A DNA stretch of 64,000 nt from Peribacillus asahii. GTDB taxonomy: Bacteria; Bacillota; Bacilli; Bacillales; DSM-1321. Shown piece by piece: positions 17,222 to 26,480 of the stretch (its first letter is position 1; each line of letters starts with the position of its first letter). The stretch is from NCBI RefSeq assembly GCF_004006295.1, contig NZ_CP026095.1, positions 1,350,001 to 1,414,000 on the forward strand, given 5' to 3'. A program made the position numbers and the translations under genes. Under the pieces are notes generated by a model that had not been told where the DNA came from, ran no database searches, and saw only the letters and a list, made by a program, of their open reading frames with translations.

Positions 17222-18964
17222 TCATTTAGTTGTATATGAATAGATGGTGGAGCCTTTTCCGCTAGGATCAAAATAAGCAACCATAACAGAGGATTGGCGC
17301 ACCATTTTACCTGTCCTTAAATACGTATTTAAATCAAATGGAAGTTCTTCAATCATTGTATGCTTACGCAAATCTTTTTCATTTAATTGCAGGGAAGCAA
17401 AGTGTTTACCCAACTTTGTTGAATCTGCTAGGATTTCTTCGTATATCCAGTTACGTTCTTGCTTTTGAGAAGGTTCCCACCAAGTTTTTCGCGGTTTATA
17501 CTTCTGGCTGTTTAAATAGTCATATTTCATTAATCCGGTAACAAAATCTGTTTCAATCTCGTCTTTCGTCGCTAAAAATTGCTGTAAGCGACGGAATAAG
17601 TCTTCCAACTGATGTCCGATTCGAGACCATCCTTTTTCATCCCAATACGTCCCGAACTGTTGGAAGAAATCGAATGGAGAGGGGAATGCGTTCTGAATTA
17701 AATACTCAATCGTATAGTCCATCCGGTGATCATTCCAATATTTTTCTAATACATCTTCCACTTGTTTAATGCGTACAATATCATCAAACGATAGCACATT
17801 ATTACCAAGAATTTCGTAAGGGGCATGGTCGCTGTATATATAATCGTGTTCGTTAGCGCGAATGCGCAGCCCTGTTCCACGCAGCATTTTTAAAAAGCCT
17901 AGTTGTAGTTCTTCTGGTCTTAGTGCAAATACGTCATCAAAGGTTTTTTGGAAAGAGTAATAATCCTCTTCAGGTAAACCAGCAATTAAATCGAGATGCT
18001 GATCAATCTTTTGTCCTTCCTTCACCATTGTCACGGTTCTTGTCAGCTTTTCGAAATTTTGTCTTCGTTGGACAAGATCATTTGTTTGATCATTGGTGGA
18101 TTGTACACCAATTTCAAAGCGGAAAAGACCTGCTGGTGCATGGTCATTTAAAAACTGAATCACTTCCGGTCTCATAATATCAGCCGTGATTTCAAACTGA
18201 AAAACCGTTCCTGGTCGATGCTCGTCTATTAAGAATTGGAACATTTCCATTGCATAGCTTCGGCTAATATTAAAGGTTCTGTCGACAAACTTAATCGTTT
18301 TGGCACCGTGCTCCATTAAGTAGCGAATATCTGCTTTGATTTTTTCGCGATCAAAATAGCGGACGCCTACTTCAATAGAAGATAAACAGAATTGACAGTT
18401 AAACGGACAGCCGCGGCTCGTTTCAATATAGACGACACGTTTAGAAAGCGCCTCTCGATCTTCTTCAAAACGATACGGTGATGGTAACGTCTTTAAATCG
18501 ATTTTTCCAATCTGTGGCTGTATGATTTTCTTTCCATCTTGACGGTAGGCAATTCCACCAATTCTTTTGAAGTTTCTTTCACCGCTTAGCTCTGTTAATA
18601 ATTCCTTAAAGGTTACTTCTCCTTCACCAATAACGATGAAGTCTGCATCGGGAATGAGATCGAGCCATTCGCTAACATCGTACGTTACTTCAGGTCCACC
18701 GAGAACGATACATAAATTGGGATTGATTTTCTTCAACATCGCTACGACTTTCATCGTTTCTTCAATATTCCAAATATAGCAGCTGAAGCCAATGATATCT
18801 GGCTTCTTCGCATATAAGTCACCAACAATGTTCATGATAGGATCTTTAATCGTATATTCAGCTAATTGAACAGAAAAGTCGGGTGCTGCATAAGCTTTTA
18901 AATAGCGAATGGATAGAGATGTATGGATATATTTTGCATTTAATGTCGTAATAATTGTATTCAT
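17222..18964 (-). CDS. B12-binding-domain radical SAM protein (DUF4080 type)
   Basis: The N-terminal about 130 residues form a cobalamin-binding Rossmann domain (family start MNTIITTLNAKYIHTS, at ATG 18964). The radical SAM cluster motif is in SRGCPFNCQFC (about residue 185), followed by a C-terminal domain of the DUF4080 type. Length is 580 residues. Members are widespread but of unknown substrate. The ribosome site is odd: AAGGAGG lies 25 bases before the ATG, with a perfect 14-bp palindrome (18973-18986) in between. An upstream ATG at 19009 would add 15 atypical residues. Confidence 0.85.
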   Translation of the reverse strand: MNTIITTLNAKYIHTSLSIRYLKAYAAPDFSVQLAEYTIKDPIMNIVGDLYAKKPDIIGFSCYIWNIEETMKVVAMLKKINPNLCIVLGGPEVTYDVSEWLDLIPDADFIVIGEGEVTFKELLTELSGERNFKRIGGIAYRQDGKKIIQPQIGKIDLKTLPSPYRFEEDREALSKRVVYIETSRGCPFNCQFCLSSIEVGVRYFDREKIKADIRYLMEHGAKTIKFVDRTFNISRSYAMEMFQFLIDEHRPGTVFQFEITADIMRPEVIQFLNDHAPAGLFRFEIGVQSTNDQTNDLVQRRQNFEKLTRTVTMVKEGQKIDQHLDLIAGLPEEDYYSFQKTFDDVFALRPEELQLGFLKMLRGTGLRIRANEHDYIYSDHAPYEILGNNVLSFDDIVRIKQVEDVLEKYWNDHRMDYTIEYLIQNAFPSPFDFFQQFGTYWDEKGWSRIGHQLEDLFRRLQQFLATKDEIETDFVTGLMKYDYLNSQKYKPRKTWWEPSQKQERNWIYEEILADSTKLGKHFASLQLNEKDLRKHTMIEELPFDLNTYLRTGKMVRQSSVMVAYFDPSGKGSTIYSYTTK

Positions 18965-19198
18965 AATTACAATGCGTGTACACGCAATGCCTCCTTCGTA
19001 AACAATCACTTGTATAAATTAAGTCACTAATCATTTATTTTAACATAGTGACGCGAGATTGAAAAATGAATCTTGCATCGTACACTGGACAACGAATAGT
19101 TATGTGAAATTTTATGATTAGAATTTATTAAATAACGTTGTTTATTTTTGGATCCTTTAAGCGGAAAATCGAATCAATGTCTATTAACATAGCCTAGT

Positions 19199-19224
19199 AT
19201 AAAAGCACCTCCGTAGAGATGCTT
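19199..19224 (-). terminator. terminator of the acyltransferase gene
   Basis: On the minus strand AAGCATCTC - tac - GGAGGTGCTTTT, overlapping the stop codon. Confidence 0.7.
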
Positions 19225-20263
19225 AATGCGTTGTTGATTCATGCTGTTTTGTTCGTCCAGCTTTGAGATTTTGCTTGAATTGTTTAAACCGAGATAGCTT
19301 TAATTCAATCATCGGTTGAGCAAATGATCCTACAAGGTTACTTGAAAGAATAGTCGTTAATACAAACGAAATGGCAACGAGTATGATGAAGTACTCCATG
19401 TTATTAAAGTAATTATGAAATTCACTTTCGCGGAAGAATTTAATAAAGAAACCGTGAAGCAAATATACATAGAGAGTTTGTTTTCCCCAGTTTGTGAAAA
19501 AGTATTGTCCACGCGGAATTAATGATAAGAAACTAAATACCATAATTAAACTTAAACCATAAAAACCAAGCCGCTTAAACATGGAAATAATCGTTGCTTC
19601 TTCAAGTTCTGAATAAGGCTTAGAACCGAGCAGCCATTTGTAATTAATATCAGGATATACATAGAAACCGATGAAAACAAGCAGCATGATGAAAAACGAT
19701 GTCATTCGAATACTTGGTTTCGTTAGCTGCTTTAAGTTCTCTTTACTAATATGATAGCCAATTAAGAATAATGGGAAGAACACAAACGTTCTCGATAAAC
19801 TTAAATAATTGGAAACCGAATCAATATACCCGACTAATAAGGCAATAATAATCGATAAACTAATGCCTATAAAAGGGGAAAGTTTTGCAAAACCGAGTAA
19901 CATAATGTTCCAGCAAAATAAGCTGATTAAAAACCATAAAGACCATTGCGGGTCAAGTAAGTCAACCGATAATGATGAGCGCTGATATAAATAATAATAG
20001 TAAATCGTATAAATCACTTGAAAGATAATATAAGGTAGAATTAATTTTTTGGTGATTTTTAGGATATATCCTTTTTCATAAAAGCCTTTAGCAAATAATC
20101 CTGATACAAGGATGAAGGCCGGCATATGAAAAGAATAGATTGTTTTATATAAAGCTTGAATAATCTCGCTTTCATAAATATACGAATTAAGCAAATGTCC
20201 AAAAACAACAAAAGCTATCAAAATAAATTTTGCATTATCAAAATAAGTATCGCGATGTCGCAT
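19223..20263 (-). CDS. integral membrane acyltransferase (acyltransferase-3 family, YkrP-like)
   Basis: A 346-residue protein with about ten membrane helices and the family start (RDTYFDNAKFILIAFVVFGHLL), containing the conserved histidine in FGHLL and the DNAKFILI segment. Acyltransferase-3 proteins move acyl groups, often acetyl, onto extracellular polysaccharides or cell-wall sugars. Position next to ktrD agrees with B. subtilis ykrP, so I consider it the likely orthologue, but I leave the symbol out because the substrate is unknown. AAGGAGGGG precedes the ATG. Monocistronic. Confidence 0.85.
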   Translation of the reverse strand: MRHRDTYFDNAKFILIAFVVFGHLLNSYIYESEIIQALYKTIYSFHMPAFILVSGLFAKGFYEKGYILKITKKLILPYIIFQVIYTIYYYYLYQRSSLSVDLLDPQWSLWFLISLFCWNIMLLGFAKLSPFIGISLSIIIALLVGYIDSVSNYLSLSRTFVFFPLFLIGYHISKENLKQLTKPSIRMTSFFIMLLVFIGFYVYPDINYKWLLGSKPYSELEEATIISMFKRLGFYGLSLIMVFSFLSLIPRGQYFFTNWGKQTLYVYLLHGFFIKFFRESEFHNYFNNMEYFIILVAISFVLTTILSSNLVGSFAQPMIELKLSRFKQFKQNLKAGRTKQHESTTH

Positions 20264-20661
20264 AGCCCCTCCTTAAAAGTGTAATAGAACCATATTGGTA
20301 ATTATTGTATTTATAATCTAGTTTTTCATTAAATAATCATAGCTCTATCGATATGATGATGCAACTAGGAATTCTTTCATGTAGTGCTAGTATAAGAAAA
20401 TCGGACATAATGATGGTAATCTGGCTTATATTACAGATTAAAGGGATTCTACTAATTGACAGAATCTAGTTTATTGGTTCCTTTTAATTTATATGAAAAC
20501 CTGTAGAAAATGTCAAAAATTATTTCTTTCTTTGTTCGTTTGTACAGCATAAAATGAAAAGTTTTGTCTTATTTTGCGAATCTATTTACATATATTGTTT
20601 AATTTGTAATACTAGTTAATTATAAAGACTATAATTAATTAGGGGGATAAGGCCAATTACT
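20264..20661. other. intergenic region between divergent genes
   Basis: 398 bp, very AT-rich, no ORF with a ribosome site. It must hold both promoters. A TATAAT at 20630-20635 precedes the spo0E-like gene but has no good -35 box. Confidence 0.5.
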
Positions 20662-20895
20662 ATGAAGTTGAAAAAATTAAGGAGCCCGAGAGAAGTCTCG
20701 GCTGAAATAAATATAAAGAGAATAGAGATGATGGAATTAGCCCGAGTGTATGGAATGAATGGTGAGCCGACCGTTCGTTCAAGTCAAGAATTGGATTTAT
20801 TAATTAATGAATATTTGATTTTACAGCATCATTTAGCTGTGAAAGTGAAAGTAAAAGTGAAAGAGAGTTTGGTTATTGGGCATGATTGTGGGTAA
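20662..20895 (+). CDS. Spo0E-like aspartyl-phosphate phosphatase
   Basis: A 77-residue protein with the Spo0E-family helical hairpin: IEMMELARVYG then the signature SSQELDLLINEYL (SQELD). These small proteins dephosphorylate Spo0A~P or related response regulators and delay sporulation. The C-terminus carries a VKVKVKVK run from a tandem GTGAAA repeat, which is not typical of the family. The ATG follows AGGGGGATAAGG. No histidine kinase or regulator is adjacent. Confidence 0.9.
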   Translation: MKLKKLRSPREVSAEINIKRIEMMELARVYGMNGEPTVRSSQELDLLINEYLILQHHLAVKVKVKVKESLVIGHDCG

Positions 20896-21022
20896 ACTGA
20901 CCTGTATACAAGGAGTATAACAGGTAGGCAAAATTAGAAATATCTTTTGGTTAATTTTTCTCAAAAAAGGTTGCATTGTTTGGTATAATAAAAAGCATCA
21001 CGATGGAACAAAGGAAGATGGT

Positions 21023-21574
21023 ATGGAGTTTATACAATTATTGAAGAATCAAGAAGTTACGCAAGCCGCTCTTTTCTCAGTTGAAGGGGAGCTAATGAAT
21101 GTAATCATTAAGGATTCAAAAGAGTTTCATGCTGGAGATTCTGTTGCTTGTGTAGTTAATAATCAGAAGTTTGATACAAAAATTATAAAAAGACAACAAC
21201 ATAATTTATACTTATATATCCCTTGGTTTGATCAGTTAAATTTAAGGGAACGTAGAAAAGCCGTTCGTACCTGTTGTGAAATACGTGCTTATATACAATC
21301 AGAGCAAAAAGAAATACCTGTTACTGTTTTGGATGTAAGTATTACGGGACTAGGCTTTTTTTGTGCGCGTAAGCTTTCAGCGCATAGACCATATAAAATA
21401 TCGTTTATGATGGAAGAGACTATGAATCATCTGGAAGTAATGATTCAACATGTGCAAGAAACCGAAGAGGGTTTTCGTTATGGATGTCAGTTTATTAATA
21501 GTAGGGAAGGGACTTTATTTCCGATTCGACGATATATTTTAAAACAGCAACTTACAAAGTTAGAAGACGTATAG
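21023..21574 (+). CDS. PilZ-domain c-di-GMP receptor protein
   Basis: A 183-residue protein. The N-terminal half resembles the YcgR-type flagellar brake N-domain in layout; the C-terminal PilZ domain shows both c-di-GMP-binding motifs, RERRKAVR (RxxxR, about residues 72-79) and DVSITGLGF (DxSxxG, about 108-116). It should bind c-di-GMP and act on a partner such as the motor or an exopolysaccharide enzyme, which is not visible here. AAAGGAAG precedes the ATG. An extended -10 TGGTATAAT at 20982-20989 may be the promoter. Confidence 0.9.
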   Translation: MEFIQLLKNQEVTQAALFSVEGELMNVIIKDSKEFHAGDSVACVVNNQKFDTKIIKRQQHNLYLYIPWFDQLNLRERRKAVRTCCEIRAYIQSEQKEIPVTVLDVSITGLGFFCARKLSAHRPYKISFMMEETMNHLEVMIQHVQETEEGFRYGCQFINSREGTLFPIRRYILKQQLTKLEDV

Positions 21575-21588
21575 ACGCTGCTAAAGAA

Positions 21589-21627
21589 GGCTGACCCCTA
21601 TAATCATTGAGTCAGCCATTTATTTTG
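21589..21627. terminator. terminator between convergent PilZ and ZIP genes
   Basis: GGCTGAC - 15 b - GTCAGCC followed by ATTTATTTTG. Confidence 0.7.
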
Positions 21628-21628
21628 T

Positions 21629-22360
21629 TTAGATTTCTAGTAGAAGAATCATAAAAAGTAATCCAATAATAAAGGAATATGTTGAGGATTGTTCATTCCC
21701 GTCACCGTGACTTTCAGGAATTAATTCTTTATAGATAATAAATAACATAGCTCCTGCTGCGAATGCTAAGCCGTATGGCACTAAAAAAGTAATGTAAGAG
21801 GTTAAATAATATCCTAATAAAGAAGTAACAATTTCAATCGATCCTGTTAAGGTTGCGATAATGAATGCTTTTAGCTTACTAATTTTTTGATTAAATAGAA
21901 ATAAGGCAACTAATAAGCCTTCAGGGGCATTTTGTAAGCCAATTGCAAAAGCAATTAAATTCCCTGTTTCCGAAGCTGAATCCGAAGCATAGCTTACACC
22001 TACTGATAAACCTTCTGGGATGTTATGAAGGGTAATGGCTGTAACGATTAGCAATGCTTTCTCATCGAATTCAATTCCGCTCTTGTTATGATCTAGATCC
22101 ATATGTGGAATGTTTTTTTCAAGTAATGTTAATGTTAGCACGCCAAGGAAAATGCCAATAACAAGCTGAATGTAGTTTCCATTTGCTAATGATTCAGGAA
22201 TTAAACTCATAATGGAAGCAGCCATCATAATGCCCGCTGTAAAGGCAAGCAATGTATCCCGAAAGCGATGGCTGATTGTGTTTTTAAGAAATAGAATCGG
22301 TAAAGCGCCGACTCCGGTTGAAAGGGCAGATAAAATACTGCCTATTAATACTTCACTCAT
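21629..22360 (-). CDS. ZIP-family metal transporter
   Basis: I start at ATG 22360 (MSEVLIGSILSALSTGVGALP) with AAGGAG in place. The 243-residue protein has about eight helices and the ZIP metal-site motifs in the fourth and fifth helices (ALLIVTAITLHNIPEGLSVGV and IAFAIGLQNAPEGLLVA, HNIPEG and QNAPEG). ZIP proteins import divalent metals such as Zn2+, Fe2+ or Mn2+. It lies 60 bp downstream of the MFS gene on the same strand, so cotranscription is possible. Metal choice is not decided by sequence. Confidence 0.9.
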   Translation of the reverse strand: MSEVLIGSILSALSTGVGALPILFLKNTISHRFRDTLLAFTAGIMMAASIMSLIPESLANGNYIQLVIGIFLGVLTLTLLEKNIPHMDLDHNKSGIEFDEKALLIVTAITLHNIPEGLSVGVSYASDSASETGNLIAFAIGLQNAPEGLLVALFLFNQKISKLKAFIIATLTGSIEIVTSLLGYYLTSYITFLVPYGLAFAAGAMLFIIYKELIPESHGDGNEQSSTYSFIIGLLFMILLLEI

Positions 22361-22420
22361 AACGTGCTCCTTACTCCATTTAGATAATCTATTGGAAGTA
22401 TACAAAATGTTAGAAAAAGG

Positions 22421-23641
22421 TTATGCATACCATTTTTTTAATAGGTTATCTGAAGGAAGAATGATTGCTATAACACCTAAAATCGGCAGGAGACTAACGA
22501 TTTTAATCATCGTAATAATCCCCACTACGTCTGCGATTGCTCCTAAAGCAACAGAGCCGACAGCGCCCATTCCAAAAGCAAATCCAACGGTTAGACCAGC
22601 CATTGTGCCAACTTTTCCAGGAAATAATTCTTGTGCGAAAATCACCGTTACAGAAAAACTTGTCATAATAATAAAGCCGATGATTAATAACAAGATAAAG
22701 GCTATAGTAGATGATACAAATGGTAATAGAATCGTTAATGGCGCGCTCAAAATAAAGGAATAAAGAATAACATTTTTTCGGCCGAAACGGTCAGCGAATG
22801 GTCCACCAAAAAACGTACCGATGGCTCCAGCTGCTAAAAAGGCAAAAAGAAAAAGCTGTGCTGTCTTAATAGGAAATCCATATTGCTCAATTAAATAAAA
22901 ACTATAAAAGTTGGTCATACAAGAAATATACCAAGAACGAGCAAAAATGATAAATAATACGATACTTAATGCGATGGACACTTTTTTCGTTAATGCTTTG
23001 TTGCGCGTCTGTACTGCTTTTGTCTTCGGTTTAAATTCTACTAGTTTACGTGCATACCAATTCGCAATATACAGTAATAGCATGACAGCAAGAAAAGCAA
23101 TAGGTGTAAACGAAAGAGCTCCTTTTTGTCCGAATGGAACAAGTATAAGGGCTGTAATAAGTGGAGCTAATGCTTGACCGCTGTTGCCTCCTACTTGATA
23201 AATGGACTGAGCAAGTCCGCGTCTTTGCCCCCCTGCCATAAAAGCAACGCGTGAGCCTTCTGGATGAAAAATAGCAGAGCCAAATCCCATTAGCAGTACC
23301 GCACATAAAATGATAGAATAAGTAGGTGCAATGGCTAGCAATGTAACCCCTATTAACGTACTTGTCAGTCCAATGGGAAGGGCATAAGGAATCGGTTTTT
23401 TATCTGTATAAAAACCGACGGCAGGTTGTAAGAGAGAAGACACGATGTTTAAAGTGAACGCAATCATACCTAGTTGGGTATAACTAAGAGACATCGTCTT
23501 TTCTAAAATCGGAAACATAGCTGGAACAACAGCTTGTAGTGAATCATTTAATAAATGGCATAAGCCAATGATGAGTAACACACGTAATGTCATTTCTTGA
23601 CTTTGTTTGGTTGTTTTTTGACTAGTTGTCGCCGTGTTCAT
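22421..23641 (-). CDS. MFS transporter, fosmidomycin-resistance (FSR) type
   Basis: Started at ATG 23641 (MNTATTSQKTT) with GGAG upstream; 406 residues with twelve helices. The N-terminal segment LIIGLCHLLNDSLQAVVPAMFPILEKTMSLSY and the MFS motif GxxxDRFGRK (GPFADRFGRKNVI) match Fsr-like exporters. The gene is divergent from mhqR, whose family controls quinone and xenobiotic resistance genes. Control of this pump by that regulator is plausible but unproven; the recognised operator half-site is nearer to mhqR. Confidence 0.85.
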   Translation of the reverse strand: MNTATTSQKTTKQSQEMTLRVLLIIGLCHLLNDSLQAVVPAMFPILEKTMSLSYTQLGMIAFTLNIVSSLLQPAVGFYTDKKPIPYALPIGLTSTLIGVTLLAIAPTYSIILCAVLLMGFGSAIFHPEGSRVAFMAGGQRRGLAQSIYQVGGNSGQALAPLITALILVPFGQKGALSFTPIAFLAVMLLLYIANWYARKLVEFKPKTKAVQTRNKALTKKVSIALSIVLFIIFARSWYISCMTNFYSFYLIEQYGFPIKTAQLFLFAFLAAGAIGTFFGGPFADRFGRKNVILYSFILSAPLTILLPFVSSTIAFILLLIIGFIIMTSFSVTVIFAQELFPGKVGTMAGLTVGFAFGMGAVGSVALGAIADVVGIITMIKIVSLLPILGVIAIILPSDNLLKKWYA

Positions 23642-23824
23642 GATACTTCTAGCTCCTTCATTTATGTATTTTTCCTTCCTTTTAATAAAGGGAGATGGAT
23701 GATATAAAGGCTTATGCTGAATCATGGGAAGCGCGTGAATATTTATTGGTATGAATTTACTGTGCTGTTTCTTAGTATATCAAACTGTATAAAGAAACAA
23801 TAGCCTAGTGCTTAATAGGCAAAT

Positions 23825-23870
23825 TTGACAAGAAAAGATAAATATATTACAATCATTTAAATTCGAGATA
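23825..23870 (+). promoter_or_regulatory. mhqR promoter with candidate MhqR operator
   Basis: TTGACA (23825-23830), 17 bp, TACAAT (23848-23853), then AATTCGAGATA (23860-23870). The last matches the right half of the MhqR consensus TATCTCGAATTCGAGATA as I remember it; the left half is degenerate. Position just downstream of -10 fits autorepression. Confidence 0.65.
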
Positions 23871-23903
23871 TTTTAATTGAAAATATTTAAAGGTTGTGAA
23901 GTA

Positions 23904-24341
23904 ATGGAGAAAGATAGTATTCAGCGTTCTTTAAAACTGTTTATTGTGTTATCGCGAGCGCATCGCTCTATCAATGATATCGTAAATAAACACATCGCTG
24001 AACATGGGCTAAATCCTACTGAATTTGCTGTGTTAGAATTGCTTTATCATAAAGGAGATCAACCGTTGCAGCAAATAGGAGGAAAGATTTTGCTTGCGAG
24101 CGGTAGTATCACATATGTTGTGGATAAATTAGAGCAAAAAGAATATTTAATCCGTGTGGCATGTAAAGATGATCGTCGTGTTACGTTTGCGCAAATTACG
24201 GAAAAAGGAAAATCCTTTATCGAGGGGATGTTCCCTGAACATGAAAAAAGAATTGATGATATTATGAGTGCGTTGACTCCAGAAGAGAAAGAAACAGCGA
24301 TTGAATTAATTAAGAAGATTGGTTATGGCGTGCAATCATAA
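23904..24341 (+). CDS. mhqR: MarR-family repressor MhqR
   Basis: A 145-residue MarR protein, the same length as B. subtilis MhqR (YkvE). The segment HGLNPTEFAVLELLYHKGDQPLQQIG, the recognition region LLASGSITYVVDKLE and the wing DDRRVT match that family closely in my memory. MhqR represses quinone- and catechol-detoxification genes (dioxygenases, azoreductase) and is inactivated by such compounds. I start at ATG 23904 rather than 23877 because the family starts there and AAAGGTTGTGAAG is upstream. No dioxygenase genes are in the window; the divergent MFS pump is the only near candidate target. Confidence 0.92.
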   Translation: MEKDSIQRSLKLFIVLSRAHRSINDIVNKHIAEHGLNPTEFAVLELLYHKGDQPLQQIGGKILLASGSITYVVDKLEQKEYLIRVACKDDRRVTFAQITEKGKSFIEGMFPEHEKRIDDIMSALTPEEKETAIELIKKIGYGVQS

Positions 24342-24356
24342 TAAATAGATGGACTG

Positions 24357-24387
24357 AAGAACACCTTATAGATGAGGTGTTCTTTTT
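24357..24387 (+). terminator. terminator of mhqR
   Basis: AGAACACCT - 8 b - AGGTGTTCT followed by TTTT. Confidence 0.85.
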
Positions 24388-24553
24388 AATGGATTAAACA
24401 TGTTTGTTGAACAAATCCTTTATCTTACATGGAGGATCTGCAATATTTTTTTGAATGATAGGAGAAAAGATTTCCAATGTCGGATAATATGCTATGCTTA
24501 CAGGGAGGTTATACACTAGGGTTATACATTATGAAAGAAAAGGGAGTGCGAGC

Positions 24554-26248
24554 ATGACATTTATGGAATATGAGTATACGCGTCCACAAATAGAGGAAGT
24601 GAAAGAGCTATTTTCTTCCACTATGGAGAGGTTTAAAGAAGCAAAGAATGCGGATGAACAAATGGAAGCCGTACAAGACATTAATCAAATGCGCAATTCT
24701 GTGAGCACAATGTTTAATATTGCTCACATTCGTCATTCCATTAATACACACGATGAATTTTACAAAGTGGAAAATGACTATTTAGATGAGTTCGCTCCAG
24801 AGATGGAAGAAGTAACATCGTTGTTTTATGAAGAGCTGGTACGTTCTCCATTTAGGGAAGAGCTTGAAGCTAAGTGGGGACCTCAGCTGTTTAAACTAGC
24901 AGAAGCTCAGTTAAAAACATTTTCACCAACGGTTATTCCGTTATTGCAAAAGGAAAATAAGCTGTCTAGTGAATATTCACAACTTATTGCTTCAGCGAAA
25001 ATCGAATTTGAAGGAGAGGAGCGTACACTTGCTCAATTACAGCCATTTATGGAGTCGCCGAATCGCGAGCTACGGAAGAGCGCAAGTGATGCGTACTATC
25101 AGTTTTTGGCATCCAATGAAGCAAAGCTCGATCAAATTTTTGATGAGCTCGTAAAAGTACGTCATGAAATAGCGACGAAGCTTGGGTATAAGAACTTTGT
25201 GGAGCTTGGATATTACCGCATGGCCCGAACAGATTACAACGCGGAAATGGTTGCTAAGTTTCGGAAGCAAGTGGAGGAAGTTATCGTACCCCTTGTGAGC
25301 CGTTTAAAGAAACGTCAACAAGAGCGTATCGGTGTTGAGACTTTAAAGTTTTTTGATGAAAACTTTGAATTTAAAACAGGAAACGCAACGCCAAAGGGAA
25401 ATGCTTATTGGATTATTGCGAACGGTAAAAAAATGTATAGTGAGCTTTCTGCAGAAACGAAAGAGTTTTTTGACTTTATGGTAGACAATGAGTTGATGGA
25501 TTTAGTTGCGAAAAAAGGAAAAGAAAGCGGTGGGTATTGTACATTTATTGAAGATTACAAAGCTCCGTATATTTTCTCGAATTTCAATGGTACATCTGGG
25601 GATATCGATGTATTAACGCATGAAGCAGGGCATGCCTTCCAAGTCTATCGAAGTCGCTTGCAAGATATTCCTGAATATTATTGGCCTACTTATGAGGCAT
25701 GTGAAATTCATTCAATGAGTATGGAATTTTTGACTTGGCCGTGGATGGAATTATTCTTTAAGGAAGATACCGATAAATATAAGTTTTCTCATTTAAGCTC
25801 TGCGTTAGTGTTTTTGCCATACGGTGTAGCTGTCGATGAGTTTCAGCATTTTGTATATGAGAACCCTGAGGCAACACCAGATGAAAGAAAGCAAGCATGG
25901 AGACAGATTGAGAAAAAATATTTGCCGCACCGTGATTATGATGGCAATCCTTTTTTAGAAAAGGGTGGCTTTTGGCAACGTCAAGCACATATTTATAATT
26001 CTCCTTTCTATTATATTGACTATACGCTGGCGCAAATTTGTGCGTTTCAATTTTGGAAACGAGCTATAGAAGGAGATCGTACGGCTTGGGACGATTATTT
26101 ACATTTATGCGATTTAGGTGGCAGTCGCTCATTTCTCGGTCTTGTTGAGGCAGCTAACTTAAAATCACCGTTTGAAGATGGAACCGTTCAAGAGGTTGTT
26201 GCTACTATTGATGCTTGGTTAGCGACCGTTGACGATCAGGCTCTATAA
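24554..26248 (+). CDS. pepF: M3-family oligoendopeptidase (PepF type)
   Basis: A 564-residue cytosolic zinc metallopeptidase that cleaves oligopeptides. The zinc motif HEAGH (HExxH) is at about residues 356-360, followed by the third ligand region YEACEIHSMSMEF. I start at ATG 24554 (MTFMEYEYTRPQIEEV) behind AAAGGGAGTG; the frame runs open to 24494 without a better site. The gene stands alone with its own terminator. It belongs to the M3B group annotated as M3 family oligoendopeptidase. Confidence 0.92.
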   Translation: MTFMEYEYTRPQIEEVKELFSSTMERFKEAKNADEQMEAVQDINQMRNSVSTMFNIAHIRHSINTHDEFYKVENDYLDEFAPEMEEVTSLFYEELVRSPFREELEAKWGPQLFKLAEAQLKTFSPTVIPLLQKENKLSSEYSQLIASAKIEFEGEERTLAQLQPFMESPNRELRKSASDAYYQFLASNEAKLDQIFDELVKVRHEIATKLGYKNFVELGYYRMARTDYNAEMVAKFRKQVEEVIVPLVSRLKKRQQERIGVETLKFFDENFEFKTGNATPKGNAYWIIANGKKMYSELSAETKEFFDFMVDNELMDLVAKKGKESGGYCTFIEDYKAPYIFSNFNGTSGDIDVLTHEAGHAFQVYRSRLQDIPEYYWPTYEACEIHSMSMEFLTWPWMELFFKEDTDKYKFSHLSSALVFLPYGVAVDEFQHFVYENPEATPDERKQAWRQIEKKYLPHRDYDGNPFLEKGGFWQRQAHIYNSPFYYIDYTLAQICAFQFWKRAIEGDRTAWDDYLHLCDLGGSRSFLGLVEAANLKSPFEDGTVQEVVATIDAWLATVDDQAL

Positions 26249-26254
26249 GCAGGG

Positions 26255-26284
26255 AAAAGCTAATCTACGCGATTAGCTTTTTTT
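26255..26284 (+). terminator. terminator of pepF
   Basis: AAAGCTAATC - tacgc - GATTAGCTTTTTTT. Confidence 0.88.
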
Positions 26285-26286
26285 AT

Positions 26287-26306
26287 TGATGGAAGTTTCA
26301 CTTTAT
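26287..26306 (+). repeat. solo right end of the dispersed repeat element
   Basis: GATGGAAGTTTCACTTTAT is identical to the right end of the elements at 47474-47861 and 60394-60659, including the terminal TTTAT. No left end or internal hairpin is found before it; it directly follows the pepF terminator. Confidence 0.7.
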
Positions 26307-26480
26307 GCTAACCAACAGAGTTTGATAATAGAGTCTTAAATATATAATGATATCTGACCACTCCCATCTCTAAAGGGGGGCCAGCGCACCGTAATGGGCT
26401 TTCTTTTCGCAAAATCCGTAATAAGCTTGTCTAAAACGCCTTCTCTACACATATAGATGGGATAATAAGGAGGCGAAGGG

